Counted from the first letter of the stretch, positions 8,864 to 23,408 are shown. The stretch is 64,000 nt of DNA from Citreicoccus inhibens (GCF_019039035.1 NZ_JAHNZT010000032.1:34377-98376); one strand, 5' to 3'. Program-made: numbers and translations. Notes: a model not told the origin generated them from the letters alone.

Positions 8864-9718
8864 TCACCAGAACACGCCTCGGCGCTCCTTGAGGCCCTGG
8901 TGGAGCATGGCCTGGATGGCGGCCTTCACGGTGCGGACCTTCTTGTCCAGCTCGCTGTCCTCGTCGTCCGCCCGGCCGGTGAAGCGCAGCGGGTCCCCGA
9001 AGTAGATGCGGTACTTGGTGGGCAGCGGGATGGGCAGTCCCGTCGGGGTGATGGGGAACGAGGGGAACCCCAGGAGCTTCGCCAGGGGCTTGAGGTCCAT
9101 CAGCGCGGGGGCCTGCTCCTCGGCGCCGACGACGGCGATGGGGACGATGGGCGTGTCCGTCTCCAGCGCCAACCGCATGAACCCCAGGCCGAACTCCTGG
9201 AGCTGGTAGCGCTGGGGCCACAGCTTGTTGATGCCGCGCGCGCCCTCGGGGAAGACGAGGATGGCCTCGCCGGCCTCCAACAGCCGCCGGCAGTTCTCCG
9301 GCGTCCCGACAATCTGCCCCACACGCGCCATGAAGGTGGAGACGTACGGGAGCGAGGGCACCCACTTCTCCACCATGCTGCGGATGGCGCGGGGAGGCTG
9401 GGCCTCCACCATGAGCGAGATGCCAATCATCGCGCCGTCCAGCGGCAGCTGCCCCGAGTGGTTGGACACGAGCAGCACGCGGCCGCTGGGAATCCGGTCC
9501 GCCCCGTAGGCCTCCACGCGGAAGTAGTGGCGGTAGAGCCACAGGAACGGAGCGATGGCGGCCAGGCTGTAGTCCAGGTTGAACCCGAACGGGTCCACCC
9601 CGTACTCGTTCTCCGTGCGCGCCAGGGCCTGGAGCTGCTGCTGCTGCTCCGCCCCGGCCATGCGCTCGGTCCAGCCGCGCAGCCCCTTCTTCACCTTGTC
9701 GCTGAAGCGCTCCAGCAT
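8864..9718 (-). CDS. PlsC-like glycerolipid acyltransferase
   Basis: A 284-residue protein of the lysophospholipid acyltransferase family, which transfers acyl groups to glycerolipids at the membrane. Motif I appears as NHSGQLPLDGAMI (about 85), a spaced variant of HX4D, and motif III as FPEGARGINKLW (about 170). The C terminus carries KYRIYFGDPLRF, common in this family. The N-terminal 30 residues are charged and probably amphipathic. Flanked by sugar-modifying genes on the same strand, it may acylate a lipid or glycolipid made by the cluster. Confidence 0.85.
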   Translation of the reverse strand: MLERFSDKVKKGLRGWTERMAGAEQQQQLQALARTENEYGVDPFGFNLDYSLAAIAPFLWLYRHYFRVEAYGADRIPSGRVLLVSNHSGQLPLDGAMIGISLMVEAQPPRAIRSMVEKWVPSLPYVSTFMARVGQIVGTPENCRRLLEAGEAILVFPEGARGINKLWPQRYQLQEFGLGFMRLALETDTPIVPIAVVGAEEQAPALMDLKPLAKLLGFPSFPITPTGLPIPLPTKYRIYFGDPLRFTGRADDEDSELDKKVRTVKAAIQAMLHQGLKERRGVFW

Positions 9719-9790
9719 GGCGGCTGTTTAACACCACCCGCCCGCGCACCGGGAGAGGCCCTGTCCGGCACGCCACGTTTCCTGGGCGCG

Positions 9791-10735
9791 CTAGAGCGTG
9801 GGCGCGAGCCGCTCCGCCACGACCTTCAACGTGACGACGTCGAAGTCCGCCTTGAGCCAGCGGAAGACCTCGAGCAGCCGCTCCTGCTTCTGGGCCGCGG
9901 GCACGCGCAGGTCTCGCTGCTGCCGGGTCAGCTCGGGCGGGATGCCGTCCGCCGCGTCCAGCACGTCCACGCCGTGCATCTCGAAGTTGAAGAACGCCTC
10001 GCGCTGGAGGGCCCGGTAGGTCGAGCGCAGGACGGGGCGCGGGAGCGTGGCGGCGAACGTGCCGATGAACGGGAAGCGCACGCCCGGGGTCACCGCCATG
10101 GGCAGCTCCAACACCGCGCCCGAGCCTCGCTGGTAGGGCCGCGCCGGGTCCGGACGGTACGGCACGCGCGGCGCCAGGAGCACCCGAGGCGTGTCCAGCA
10201 CGGACCGGGACGGCCGCCCCAGGATGGCCAGCGCCCCCATCACCGTCGCCTTGGCCGCGTAGTACGGCGCCGCCGGAAAGGCGGACGAGCCATACAGATA
10301 CCCCTGCGCGACGGTGGCCGCGTACAGGTCCGGGCTGAGCGTGTAGCCCGGTGCGCGAAACCCCGAGGGCCGCTCGCCCGTGGCGCGTGCAATGAGCGCG
10401 TCCGCGCGGGCAAGGTCCTCGTGGATGGCCTCCACGCCCCGGCGGCTCAGCGCGTAGTCATGCGAGTGGCTGTGGCTGGCCACCTCGATGCCGCCCGCGT
10501 GCGCCTGCCGCATGCCTTCCGCGGCGGTGGGGTCCGACTCCAGGTCCTCGCCAATGACGAAGAACGTCCCGGGGGCGCCCACGGTGGCCAGCAGCTCGCG
10601 GAAGCGCGGCACCGCCACCGCGTGCACGAGCGACCGGGCGCGCGCATCCAGGAGCGACTCGGGCAGCCCGTGGATGCGGCAGTAGTGCGGCAGCGAGTCC
10701 AGGTCGACGGAGATGGACGCCAGCCGCGCCGCCAT
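9791..10735 (-). CDS. polysaccharide deacetylase (NodB-like)
   Basis: A 314-residue carbohydrate esterase 4-type protein. The start at 10735 (MAARLASISVDLD) gives the family-typical N terminus with the catalytic-base motif ISVDLD; upstream codons overlap the preceding GT2 gene. The metal-binding motif is HSHSHDY (about 100), followed by RAPGYTLSP. The family removes N- or O-acyl (including formyl) groups from sugars, using a divalent metal. It lies 14 bases after the GT2 gene; a DPM1-like GT2 with a deacetylase recalls the ArnC/ArnD pair of lipid A modification, but that is only an analogy. Confidence 0.85.
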   Translation of the reverse strand: MAARLASISVDLDSLPHYCRIHGLPESLLDARARSLVHAVAVPRFRELLATVGAPGTFFVIGEDLESDPTAAEGMRQAHAGGIEVASHSHSHDYALSRRGVEAIHEDLARADALIARATGERPSGFRAPGYTLSPDLYAATVAQGYLYGSSAFPAAPYYAAKATVMGALAILGRPSRSVLDTPRVLLAPRVPYRPDPARPYQRGSGAVLELPMAVTPGVRFPFIGTFAATLPRPVLRSTYRALQREAFFNFEMHGVDVLDAADGIPPELTRQQRDLRVPAAQKQERLLEVFRWLKADFDVVTLKVVAERLAPTL

Positions 10736-10749
10736 GTGCCGTCCCCTGC

Positions 10750-11460
10750 TCAGGTCCCGCGGATGCGGATGACGTAGACCAGCTTGCCCACGTTCTTGAG
10801 CACGTTGGGCACGCGCCGGAACAGGTGGATGGAGGGCTGGCGCTTCTCGTGGAGCTGGATGGGGATCTCCACCACGTTCAGGCCCTCGCGCCACGCGCGG
10901 ACCACGAACTCGCTGGCGAACACATCCATGTCCACGACGCACTTCTGGATGACGGGCAGCAGCGCCTCGCGACGGAACGCCTTGAGGCCGTGCGTGTCCG
11001 TGCCCTGGAAGCCCAGCGTCACCTTCAAGAGCTTGTTGTGCACCCGCGTGGCCGCGCGACGGATGAGGGGCCGCTGGTCGCTGGCGCCCTTGGCCGCCTT
11101 CGAGCCCACCACCATGTCCGCCTCACCGCGCTCCAGGCGAGGCAGCGCCGCGTCGTAGAACGAGAGGTCGCACAGGTCGATCTCATCGCAGACGACATAG
11201 GTGCCGCGGGCCATCAGGATGCCCGCCTTCAGCGCGACGCCGTAGTTGGGCCGCTCCGAATGGAACCACCGCATCCGCGGGTTCTTCGCGCACAGCTCTT
11301 CCAGGATGGCCGGCGTCGCGTCGCGGGAGCCGTTCTCCGCGAAGATGATTTCGTAGTCGAGCCCGCGCGCATCCAACCCCTGGCGCAGCTCCTCCGCCGC
11401 CTGGGTGATGATGGACTCTTCGTTGTAGACGGGGATGACGACGGAAAGGTGCGGGGCCAT
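10750..11460 (-). CDS. DPM1-like GT2 glycosyltransferase
   Basis: A 236-residue family 2 glycosyltransferase: N-terminal VVIPVYNEES, the nucleotide-sugar acidic motif at AENGSRD, the metal-site region CDEIDLCD near residue 90, and an acceptor segment QRPLIRRAATRVHNKLLK. It has no transmembrane segment, as in single-domain polyprenyl-phosphate sugar transferases of the DPM1 type. It probably makes a polyprenyl-phosphate-linked sugar donor at the inner membrane for the downstream deacetylase; the sugar cannot be read from sequence. Confidence 0.85.
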   Translation of the reverse strand: MAPHLSVVIPVYNEESIITQAAEELRQGLDARGLDYEIIFAENGSRDATPAILEELCAKNPRMRWFHSERPNYGVALKAGILMARGTYVVCDEIDLCDLSFYDAALPRLERGEADMVVGSKAAKGASDQRPLIRRAATRVHNKLLKVTLGFQGTDTHGLKAFRREALLPVIQKCVVDMDVFASEFVVRAWREGLNVVEIPIQLHEKRQPSIHLFRRVPNVLKNVGKLVYVIRIRGT

Positions 11461-11546
11461 GTGTCAGGGGCGGGCGGAAAGGGGCGGGACCTAGCACGGC
11501 CCGCGACACCCGTCGACAGGACTCGCGCCAGGAGCGTTCGCCAGCG

Positions 11547-12860
11547 TCAGCGGTTGAGCGTCCGAGCGACAGCGCGCCCGGCCAGGATGGCGTCCTCCAT
11601 GGACGAATACTCCCACTGCCCGTAGCGGCCCGCCGTGTGGATGCCCGCCTGGTCGAGGAAGCGCACCACCTCACTCTTCGCGGGGCCATACGCGTCGTCG
11701 TAGAGCACGTAGGCGTTGGGAATCTCACGGGCGCGCGTAAACAGGATGTCGTCCGCGGAGTGGATCATCTGGGAGCGCAGCAGGTCCTCCACGGCCTTCG
11801 CCTCGGCGTCCGCCAGCGACAGGCTCCCGTGGTGGCTGTACTCGACGGAGAACGTCGCGGTGTCCGGAGGCGCCAGCGGCGCGAACACGGCGGAGGGAGA
11901 ACCGATGCGGTAGCTGTGGAACTCCGACTCGGGCAGGTAGATCCAATGCCACGGCTGCCGGTTGGCGCCGCGCGCGGCGACGCAGACATAGGTCACGGTG
12001 GTGGCGCGCAGCTGCTTCGCCGCGGCCTGCACCGACTCCGGCACTCCGGCGCCGCCCTTCGCGAGCAGCTGCACCAGCCCGGGCAGGGAGATGGAGGACA
12101 CCAGACTCGCGTAGCGCAGCGAGCGCCCGTCCGACAGCGCCACCGTCTTCGCCTTCCAGTCGATGGAGACAGGCTCGGTGTGGACACTCAGCTCGCCACC
12201 CTCCAGGTGGCGGAGCATGGCGCGGGCCAGGCTCTCGATTCCGCCCTCGCGCGGATACAGGAACGACGCGTTGTAGCCGAGCGCATCGCTGCCGCTGCCG
12301 AGCGCCCCGTCCACGACTTCCTTGAGCGTGGGCCTGGGGACGAAGCGGCCCACCCACGCGGCGGACAGCTCACGCGGGTGCACGGTCCAGAGCTTCTGGT
12401 TGTACGGCACCATGAAGTTCCGGGCGAAGCCCTCACCCATGTAGCGGAGGATGAACTCCTCGAAGTTGCGCGGATCCCGCTCGCGCAGCTCCCGGCCCTT
12501 CTCGCCGTAGATGGCCTCCACGTAGCCCACGAGGTTCTCGGCGACGACCTCGGCCGGCAACCCGTGCGTGTTCACCTGGTAGGGGAAGCGCGTGAAGACG
12601 CCGCGCGAGAACACCGCCGCCTTGCGCTGGATGCGGACCAGTTCGCCGGGCAGCCACAGCGTGTTCACCAGCTCCTGCACCTCGGGGTCGCGCAGGTGGA
12701 GCCAGTGGCCGGTGGGGTCGAAGTAACACCCATCAATGACCTCGGTCTTGATGAGGCCACCCACGCGGTCGGACCGCTCGATGAGGCGCCACGGGCGCTG
12801 AAGGAAGTGGGCGGTGGACAGGCCCGCCAGGCCCGCGCCGAGGATGACGATGGGGTCCAT
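11547..12860 (-). CDS. FAD-dependent amine oxidase/UDP-galactopyranose mutase-like protein
   Basis: A 437-residue flavoprotein with the N-terminal dinucleotide-binding fold (ILGAGLAGLSTAHFL at 5-19, then DRVGGL) and the C-terminal FAD-binding segment GRYGQWEYSSMEDAILAGR near 410-430. Both fit the amine-oxidase/protoporphyrinogen-oxidase/UGM group. The neighbours are glycan genes, so a role in nucleotide-sugar or glycolipid modification is likelier than haem synthesis. It is the first gene of the minus-strand cluster; its promoter should lie in the 222 bases shared with the divergent zinc-ribbon/TPR gene. Confidence 0.75.
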   Translation of the reverse strand: MDPIVILGAGLAGLSTAHFLQRPWRLIERSDRVGGLIKTEVIDGCYFDPTGHWLHLRDPEVQELVNTLWLPGELVRIQRKAAVFSRGVFTRFPYQVNTHGLPAEVVAENLVGYVEAIYGEKGRELRERDPRNFEEFILRYMGEGFARNFMVPYNQKLWTVHPRELSAAWVGRFVPRPTLKEVVDGALGSGSDALGYNASFLYPREGGIESLARAMLRHLEGGELSVHTEPVSIDWKAKTVALSDGRSLRYASLVSSISLPGLVQLLAKGGAGVPESVQAAAKQLRATTVTYVCVAARGANRQPWHWIYLPESEFHSYRIGSPSAVFAPLAPPDTATFSVEYSHHGSLSLADAEAKAVEDLLRSQMIHSADDILFTRAREIPNAYVLYDDAYGPAKSEVVRFLDQAGIHTAGRYGQWEYSSMEDAILAGRAVARTLNR

Positions 12861-12879
12861 GCTCGGGCGGGTCTACCAT

Positions 12880-12900
12880 CTCCCCCCTCGCGCGGGGGAG
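12880..12900. repeat. GC-rich inverted repeat in divergent promoter region
   Basis: A 7-bp inverted repeat (CTCCCCC at 12880-12886, GGGGGAG at 12894-12900) lies 20 bases upstream of the flavoprotein start. It could form a hairpin in the leader or serve as an operator; the sequence does not say which. Confidence 0.3.
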
Positions 12901-13082
12901 ACGAACGCGCGACAGCTGACTGCGGGTGAACCTGCTCCCCTGGCCGCTCGGGGGGCTCGAATCGGGACCGAGCGCGTTCTTTCCGGGCTCGAAACGCCTC
13001 TGGTAGCCTGCGCACCGCCCCGCGGGAACGTACCGAGCCCGCCTCACGTGCGCGCGCCAGCCGGTCCCGTCGAAGGAACCCC

Positions 13083-19006
<5,924 letters not shown>

Positions 19007-19030
19007 CGAAACGCCGATCATCCATCTTGC

Positions 19031-19058
19031 TTGCAACGGGCAAGAAATGAGGTAGAAG
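19031..19058 (+). promoter_or_regulatory. possible promoter of the tRNA cluster
   Basis: TTGCAA (19031-19036), a 16-base spacer and TAGAAG (19053-19058) resemble a sigma-70-type promoter 53 bases upstream of the first tRNA gene. Both boxes match only partly. Confidence 0.3.
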
Positions 19059-19111
19059 GGCGGCCCCACGAACGCCGTCGGTTCGCGGGGCACCGCCGGC
19101 GCAGTGGGTGT

Positions 19112-19198
19112 GGAGGCGTGGCCGAGCGGCTGAAGGCAGCGGTCTTGAAAACCGCAGAGGGTGCAAGCTCTCCGTAGGTTCGAATCCTACCGCCTCCG
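19112..19198 (+). tRNA. tRNA-Ser(TGA)
   Basis: A class II tRNA with acceptor stem GGAGGCG/CGCCTCC, discriminator G73 (a serine identity base), anticodon loop CTTGAAA giving anticodon TGA, a long variable arm and a GGTTCGAATCC T-arm. CCA is not encoded. First of the serine tRNAs downstream of serS. Confidence 0.97.
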
Positions 19199-19241
19199 AG
19201 ATTTTGTTCTTGAGTTTGGTGGTTCTTTGACAGAGAAAGAT

Positions 19242-19331
19242 GGAGAGATGGCCGAGAGGCTGAAGGCACAGGTTTGCTAAACCTGCATACTCGAAAGGGT
19301 ATCGAGGGTTCGAATCCCTCTCTCTCCGCCA
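19242..19331 (+). tRNA. tRNA-Ser(GCT)
   Basis: A class II tRNA with acceptor stem GGAGAGA/TCTCTCC, anticodon loop TTGCTAA (anticodon GCT, reading AGC/AGU), a long variable arm and discriminator G. The CCA end is present in the DNA (19329-19331), unlike the first serine tRNA. Confidence 0.97.
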
Positions 19332-19357
19332 CTTGTCGTTGTAGCGCCAGAAAGATT

Positions 19358-19431
19358 GCTCCCTTAGCTCAGCTGGATAGAGCGTCGGACTACGAATCCG
19401 AAGGCCGGAGGTTCGAATCCTCCAGGGAGCG
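19358..19431 (+). tRNA. tRNA-Arg(ACG)
   Basis: A class I tRNA with acceptor GCTCCCT/AGGGAGC and anticodon loop CTACGAA (anticodon ACG). Its A34 must be converted to inosine to read CGU, CGC and CGA; the deaminase that does this, TadA, is encoded 23 bases downstream. Confidence 0.97.
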
Positions 19432-19454
19432 CTGTTTTCCTCGGCGCGTGTCTC

Positions 19455-19922
19455 ATGAGTGACGATGTGAAGTTCATGCAGCAGGCTCTTTTGCTCGCGC
19501 AAGAAGCCTCGTCCCTCGGAGAGGTCCCGGTTGGTGCGGTTGCGGTGCTCGATGGAAACATCGTGGGCACTGGCTTCAATCGCCGCGAAATGGACCGCAA
19601 TCCTTTTGCACACGCGGAAATGTTGGCTCTCGAGGCTGCCGCCAAGGCTGTGAATGCCTGGCGGCTAACGGGCATTACGTTGTATGTGACTCTGGAGCCG
19701 TGTGCCATGTGCGCCGGCGCGTTGGTTCAATCCCGAGTCACCCGGCTTGTTTTTGGAACGCAGGACCCCAAAGCCGGCGCTGTAGGTTCGCTGTACAATC
19801 TGGCCGAGGAGCCCCGACACAATCACCGGCTCCTCGTGACAAGCGGGATCCTGGCGGACGAGAGCCGCCTGCTTCTCAAGGCGTTCTTCGAGCGCTTGCG
19901 CGCGAAGCGACGTGACAATTGA
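19455..19922 (+). CDS. tadA: tRNA-specific adenosine deaminase
   Basis: A 155-residue zinc deaminase of the CDA fold that converts A34 to inosine in tRNA-Arg(ACG). Motifs: the zinc ligand and proton-shuttle HAEM (PFAHAEMLAL, about 51-60) and PCAMCAG (about 81-87), with the RVTRLVFGTQDPKAGAVGSL segment typical of TadA. The length fits. It starts 23 bases after its substrate tRNA gene and ends 5 bases before the next tRNA-Ser, so it is probably cut out of a mixed tRNA/mRNA transcript. Its GC3 is lower than that of neighbouring genes. Confidence 0.95.
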   Translation: MSDDVKFMQQALLLAQEASSLGEVPVGAVAVLDGNIVGTGFNRREMDRNPFAHAEMLALEAAAKAVNAWRLTGITLYVTLEPCAMCAGALVQSRVTRLVFGTQDPKAGAVGSLYNLAEEPRHNHRLLVTSGILADESRLLLKAFFERLRAKRRDN

Positions 19923-19927
19923 ATATT

Positions 19928-20014
19928 GGAGAGCTGGCCGAGTGGTCGAAGGCACCTGACTCGAAATCAGGCGTACCGGCAACGGTACCGTAGGTTCGAA
20001 TCCTACGCTCTCCG
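19928..20014 (+). tRNA. tRNA-Ser(CGA)
   Basis: A class II tRNA with acceptor GGAGAGC/GCTCTCC, anticodon loop CTCGAAA (anticodon CGA, reading UCG), a long variable arm and discriminator G. Confidence 0.97.
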
Positions 20015-20027
20015 CTGCAGTTGTGTT

Positions 20028-20114
20028 GGAGAGGTGGCCGAGCGGTTGAAGGCGCACGCCTGGAACGCGTGTATATCTGAAAGGGTATCGTGGGTTCGAA
20101 TCCCACCCTCTCCG
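20028..20114 (+). tRNA. tRNA-Ser(GGA)
   Basis: A class II tRNA with acceptor GGAGAGG/CCTCTCC, anticodon loop CTGGAAC (anticodon GGA, reading UCC/UCU), a long variable arm and discriminator G. With TGA, CGA and GCT this completes the set needed for all six serine codons. Confidence 0.97.
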
Positions 20115-20143
20115 TTTCTGTTGTTGTTGAATGAAAGCTTTGT

Positions 20144-20223
20144 GGTCGGGACAACGTGGGGGCGCGAACCCCGCCAGGTCCGGAAGGAAGCAACGGTAGC
20201 GTACTTCCGCGTGTGTCCCGGCC
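20144..20223 (+). ncRNA. ffs: signal recognition particle RNA (small bacterial type)
   Basis: It contains the near-invariant SRP Alu-less core: GCGAACCCCGCCAGG, then TCCGGAAGGAAGCAACGGT (the GGAA tetraloop and symmetric/asymmetric loop region bound by Ffh). The ends pair (GGTCGGGACA with TGTCCCGGCC). It lies 29 bases after tRNA-Ser(GGA) and is followed by a terminator, so it probably closes the same transcription unit. Exact ends are estimated from pairing. Confidence 0.93.
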
Positions 20224-20233
20224 GTTCTTGTCT

Positions 20234-20275
20234 GAAAGGGCTGATTCCCTCTTGGGAGTCGGCCCTTTCGCTTTT
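20234..20275 (+). terminator. intrinsic terminator after SRP RNA
   Basis: An 8-bp stem GAAAGGGC (20234-20241) / GCCCTTTC (20262-20269) followed by GCTTTT. This is a good Rho-independent terminator for the serS-tRNA-tadA-tRNA-ffs region. Confidence 0.8.
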
Positions 20276-20307
20276 GCGGGCTCCGACGGCACGGTGCCGC
20301 GCCGCGC

Positions 20308-21762
20308 TCAGTCGCGCGCCAGCACCGTCTCCCGCCCCACTTCGCGCACCACGTGGAAGCCCGCCGCCTGAAGCTCCGCCAGCGCGCGCTTCTCGAACGT
20401 CACCGCGCGGTTGAAGTCCGGGTCCCGAATGGACGCCTGGAACGCCGCGTCCTGGGGCCAGTCGCAGGTGCGCCAAGGGATGTTCTTCCCGATGTAGAAG
20501 AACCCGCCCGCGCCCCACAGCCCCTCGTTGACGATGAGCAACCCCCGCGCACCGTCTCGCGTCGCCGAGACGATGGCTCGGAACTGGTCCGCACGCAGGT
20601 CATCCGGAGGAAAGCCCTCCGCGTGGACCGTGCCCAGGACCACGGCCAGCCCACCGAGCCCCCACCGCAGGACCTGCCGCTGACGCGCCAGGATGAACTC
20701 CGCCACCCGCGGCGCAGCGGCCATCAGGCCCAGCACCAATCCCGGATAGAGGAAGCGCGCCTCCTTGTGCGGCGTGGACAAGAGGATCGCCACGTACGCG
20801 AGCGCGCAGACCAACGGGAGCGAGAGGGCTCGCGAGCGCCGCAGACCGAGCAACCCCAGCGGCACCGCGGCCCAGCCCCACACCGGCACGGAGTTGAGGA
20901 TGGGCTGCAGGTAGAAGTCGGGCGGGGCCGCCCCGAAGGTCGCCGCCGCTCCATCCGACAGGACATTGAAGCGCGCGTACGCGAAGAACGAGTGGAACGG
21001 CGAACCCCACGTCACCGCGTCGAGGGCGCCCAGCGCGACGGCAACCCCCGCGCCGCCCAGGCAGGCGAAGGCCAACACCCGCCACCGCCGCGCGAACACC
21101 AGCCACAACAGCGCCACCACCACGAAGACACCCGAGGGGTAGCGCGCCACCACGGCCAACCCCAGCGCCAGTCCCCCCACGAGCCCCGCTCGGGCGGGAC
21201 GCGCGTCTTGGCGGTCGAGCGCCTCCATCGCGACGAGCAGGAAGGACGCGGACAGGGACTCCGCCATGGTGCGGCCCGCGAAGACGAGCAACGGGCCATA
21301 AAGGCCAATCATCAGAGTTGCGAGCCAGCCCCCCGCCGCTCCCGCGCGCCGCTCCGAGAAGCGATACACGGCAGATAGGCTCCAGGCATGAAGGGCCCAC
21401 TGCGGCACCGCGATGAGCCCGCGGTATGCCACCGGATGGGTGAGCCCCAGCATGTCCGCGAGCCGCAGACAGCCGGCCACGACGAGGGGCGCGGCCCAGT
21501 TGCGCAAGCCCCGTTGCCACTCCCACGCCATGACGCCGTACCCGTGCACGCGCCACCAGCCGGGCTCGAGCACCTGGTACACCTCATCCGGGTGGATGCG
21601 CCCCAACTGGGCCACCGCCAGCAGCGCGGGAAGCAGGGCCACTCCGGCGAGCACCCACCCCTGAAGCTCGGAAAGAGCCGAGGGCGCCTCACGCGCTTCA
21701 GGGGAAGCGGGAGGAAGGGCTCGCGGCTCGGCGGAGGCGGACTCGGGTGCGGTGGCGTTCAC
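20308..21762 (-). CDS. GT22-like polytopic glycosyltransferase
   Basis: An integral membrane protein of about 484 residues with roughly ten hydrophobic segments. Motifs of the ALG9/PIG-B (GT22) mannosyltransferase family: a luminal/periplasmic IHPDEVYQVLEP near the N terminus, a WEWQRGLRNW segment and HKEARFLYP about two thirds in. Enzymes of this type use a polyprenyl-phosphate sugar donor outside the membrane. The start is uncertain: I use GTG at 21762; an ATG at 21837 would add 25 low-complexity residues and leave only 32 bases to the divergent gene. Its glycan target is not evident. Confidence 0.75.
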   Translation of the reverse strand: MNATAPESASAEPRALPPASPEAREAPSALSELQGWVLAGVALLPALLAVAQLGRIHPDEVYQVLEPGWWRVHGYGVMAWEWQRGLRNWAAPLVVAGCLRLADMLGLTHPVAYRGLIAVPQWALHAWSLSAVYRFSERRAGAAGGWLATLMIGLYGPLLVFAGRTMAESLSASFLLVAMEALDRQDARPARAGLVGGLALGLAVVARYPSGVFVVVALLWLVFARRWRVLAFACLGGAGVAVALGALDAVTWGSPFHSFFAYARFNVLSDGAAATFGAAPPDFYLQPILNSVPVWGWAAVPLGLLGLRRSRALSLPLVCALAYVAILLSTPHKEARFLYPGLVLGLMAAAPRVAEFILARQRQVLRWGLGGLAVVLGTVHAEGFPPDDLRADQFRAIVSATRDGARGLLIVNEGLWGAGGFFYIGKNIPWRTCDWPQDAAFQASIRDPDFNRAVTFEKRALAELQAAGFHVVREVGRETVLARD

Positions 21763-21869
21763 GGGCGGCGGTGACTCTCTCCGCCCCTCCGTCCGGGTGC
21801 AAGCCGCGCCGTGTTTGTCCGTCCGCCCTCCAGTCATGTAGGAACTGGAGGAAAACCCGGAGAAAGCAC

Positions 21870-23408
21870 ATGCCAGACGTCATCGTGGTGGGCGCAGGAC
21901 ACAACGGACTTGTCACCGCGGCGATGCTGGCGAAACGGGGCCTGTCGGTCACTGTCCTGGAGGAGAAAGACACCCTGGGTGGGGCGTGCAAGACGGAGTA
22001 CCCGTTCCGCAGCGCGCCCAAGCTGGGGGTTTCCACCGGGGCCTACCTGCTCGGACTCATGCCGCCGGAGCTGCTGCGCGAGCTGGAGCTGGACCTGCCG
22101 CTCAAGCGCCGCGACCCGCATTACTTCCTGCCCACCATGGACCGGCGCTACCTGCTCTTCGGCTCGGACGAGCGGGAGCTGGAGCGGCAGTTCCGGGAGT
22201 TCTTCTCCGAGGCGGACTGGCTCGCCAACCAGGCGATGAACGCGGAGTTGTCCGCCCTGCGCGAGGACGTGGCCCCCGCCTGGCTCCTGCCGCCGCTCTC
22301 CATCGAGGAGACGGCCGAGAAGTACATCCGCCCTGCCCTGCGGCACGCGTTCGTGCGGCTGTGTCGCGGCTCGGCGCGCGAGTACCTGGACCGCTTCGGC
22401 TTCAAGTCGGACTTCGTCAAGGCGATGTACGCGGTGACGGACGCGTTCTCCGGCCTGGACGGCGGATACGACACGCCGGGCACGGGCATGAACCTGCTGG
22501 TCCACAACATGTGCCGGCTGCCGGGCAGCGGTGGCACGTGGATGATTGTCGGCGGGGGCATGGGCACCGTCACCCAGCAGATTGCCCGGGTGGCTCGCAA
22601 GTACGGCGCCGAGCTGCGCACGGGCGCGAAGGTGGCCTCGGTGCGCGTGGACAACGGCGTGGCCAAGGGCGTGGTGCTGGAGAACGGGGAGGAGCTGTCC
22701 GCGAAGGTCGTCGTGTCCAACGGCGACCCGTTCCGCACCCTGCGGCTGCTCTCCACCAGCGCGGTGCCGTCCGACTACCGCGCCCAGGTCGAGTCAATGG
22801 CCGCGCCCGGCACCACGATGAAGGTGAACCTGTGCCTCAAGGGCCTGCCACGCTTCACGTGCCTGCCCGAGGACCGGGGCCAGTTCGGTCCCACCATCCA
22901 CCTGCTCCCTCAGGAGGACGACGTCCTGGGCGCGCTGGCTCGCGGCTACGCCGAGACGAAGGCGGGCCGGCTCTCCGAGTTCCCCTCCATCGAGTGGTAC
23001 GTGCACACCACGGTGGACCCGTCCCTGCGCGACGAAGAGGGGCACCACAACTCCGCGCTGTTCGTGGAGTGGGTGCCGCACACGCTGACGGGCACCACGT
23101 GGGAGAAGGAGGAGGCGCGCTACGTCCAGCACCTCTTGTCCATCTGCGACCAGTTCGCCCCGGGGACGAGCGACCTGGTGCAGGAGTACTTCGCGCTCAC
23201 GCCGCCGAAAATCGAGCGGCACTTCGGCATCACCCACGGCCACATCCACCACGTGGACAACAAGCGGGGCTTCAATGACCGCCTGCCCTACGAGACGCCG
23301 GTGCAGGGCCTGTACTTCTGCAGTGCGGGCTGCCATCCGGCCGGCAGCGTCATCGGGGCGGCGGGGCACAACGCCGCCAACGTCGTCCTCCAGGCGCTCG
23401 GACGGTGA
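21870..23408 (+). CDS. CrtI/PYROXD2-like FAD-dependent oxidoreductase
   Basis: A 512-residue flavoprotein of the phytoene-dehydrogenase-related family. The start at 21870 has GGAG seven bases upstream and opens straight into the FAD-binding motif (VVGAGHNGLVTAAMLAKRG at 6-24) with E-E-K-D and LGGACKTE. The C-terminal FAD segment is SAGCHPAGSVIGAAGHNAANVV. No carotenoid genes lie nearby, so carotenoid desaturation is not implied; many members of this branch have unknown substrates. Confidence 0.8.
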   Translation: MPDVIVVGAGHNGLVTAAMLAKRGLSVTVLEEKDTLGGACKTEYPFRSAPKLGVSTGAYLLGLMPPELLRELELDLPLKRRDPHYFLPTMDRRYLLFGSDERELERQFREFFSEADWLANQAMNAELSALREDVAPAWLLPPLSIEETAEKYIRPALRHAFVRLCRGSAREYLDRFGFKSDFVKAMYAVTDAFSGLDGGYDTPGTGMNLLVHNMCRLPGSGGTWMIVGGGMGTVTQQIARVARKYGAELRTGAKVASVRVDNGVAKGVVLENGEELSAKVVVSNGDPFRTLRLLSTSAVPSDYRAQVESMAAPGTTMKVNLCLKGLPRFTCLPEDRGQFGPTIHLLPQEDDVLGALARGYAETKAGRLSEFPSIEWYVHTTVDPSLRDEEGHHNSALFVEWVPHTLTGTTWEKEEARYVQHLLSICDQFAPGTSDLVQEYFALTPPKIERHFGITHGHIHHVDNKRGFNDRLPYETPVQGLYFCSAGCHPAGSVIGAAGHNAANVVLQALGR

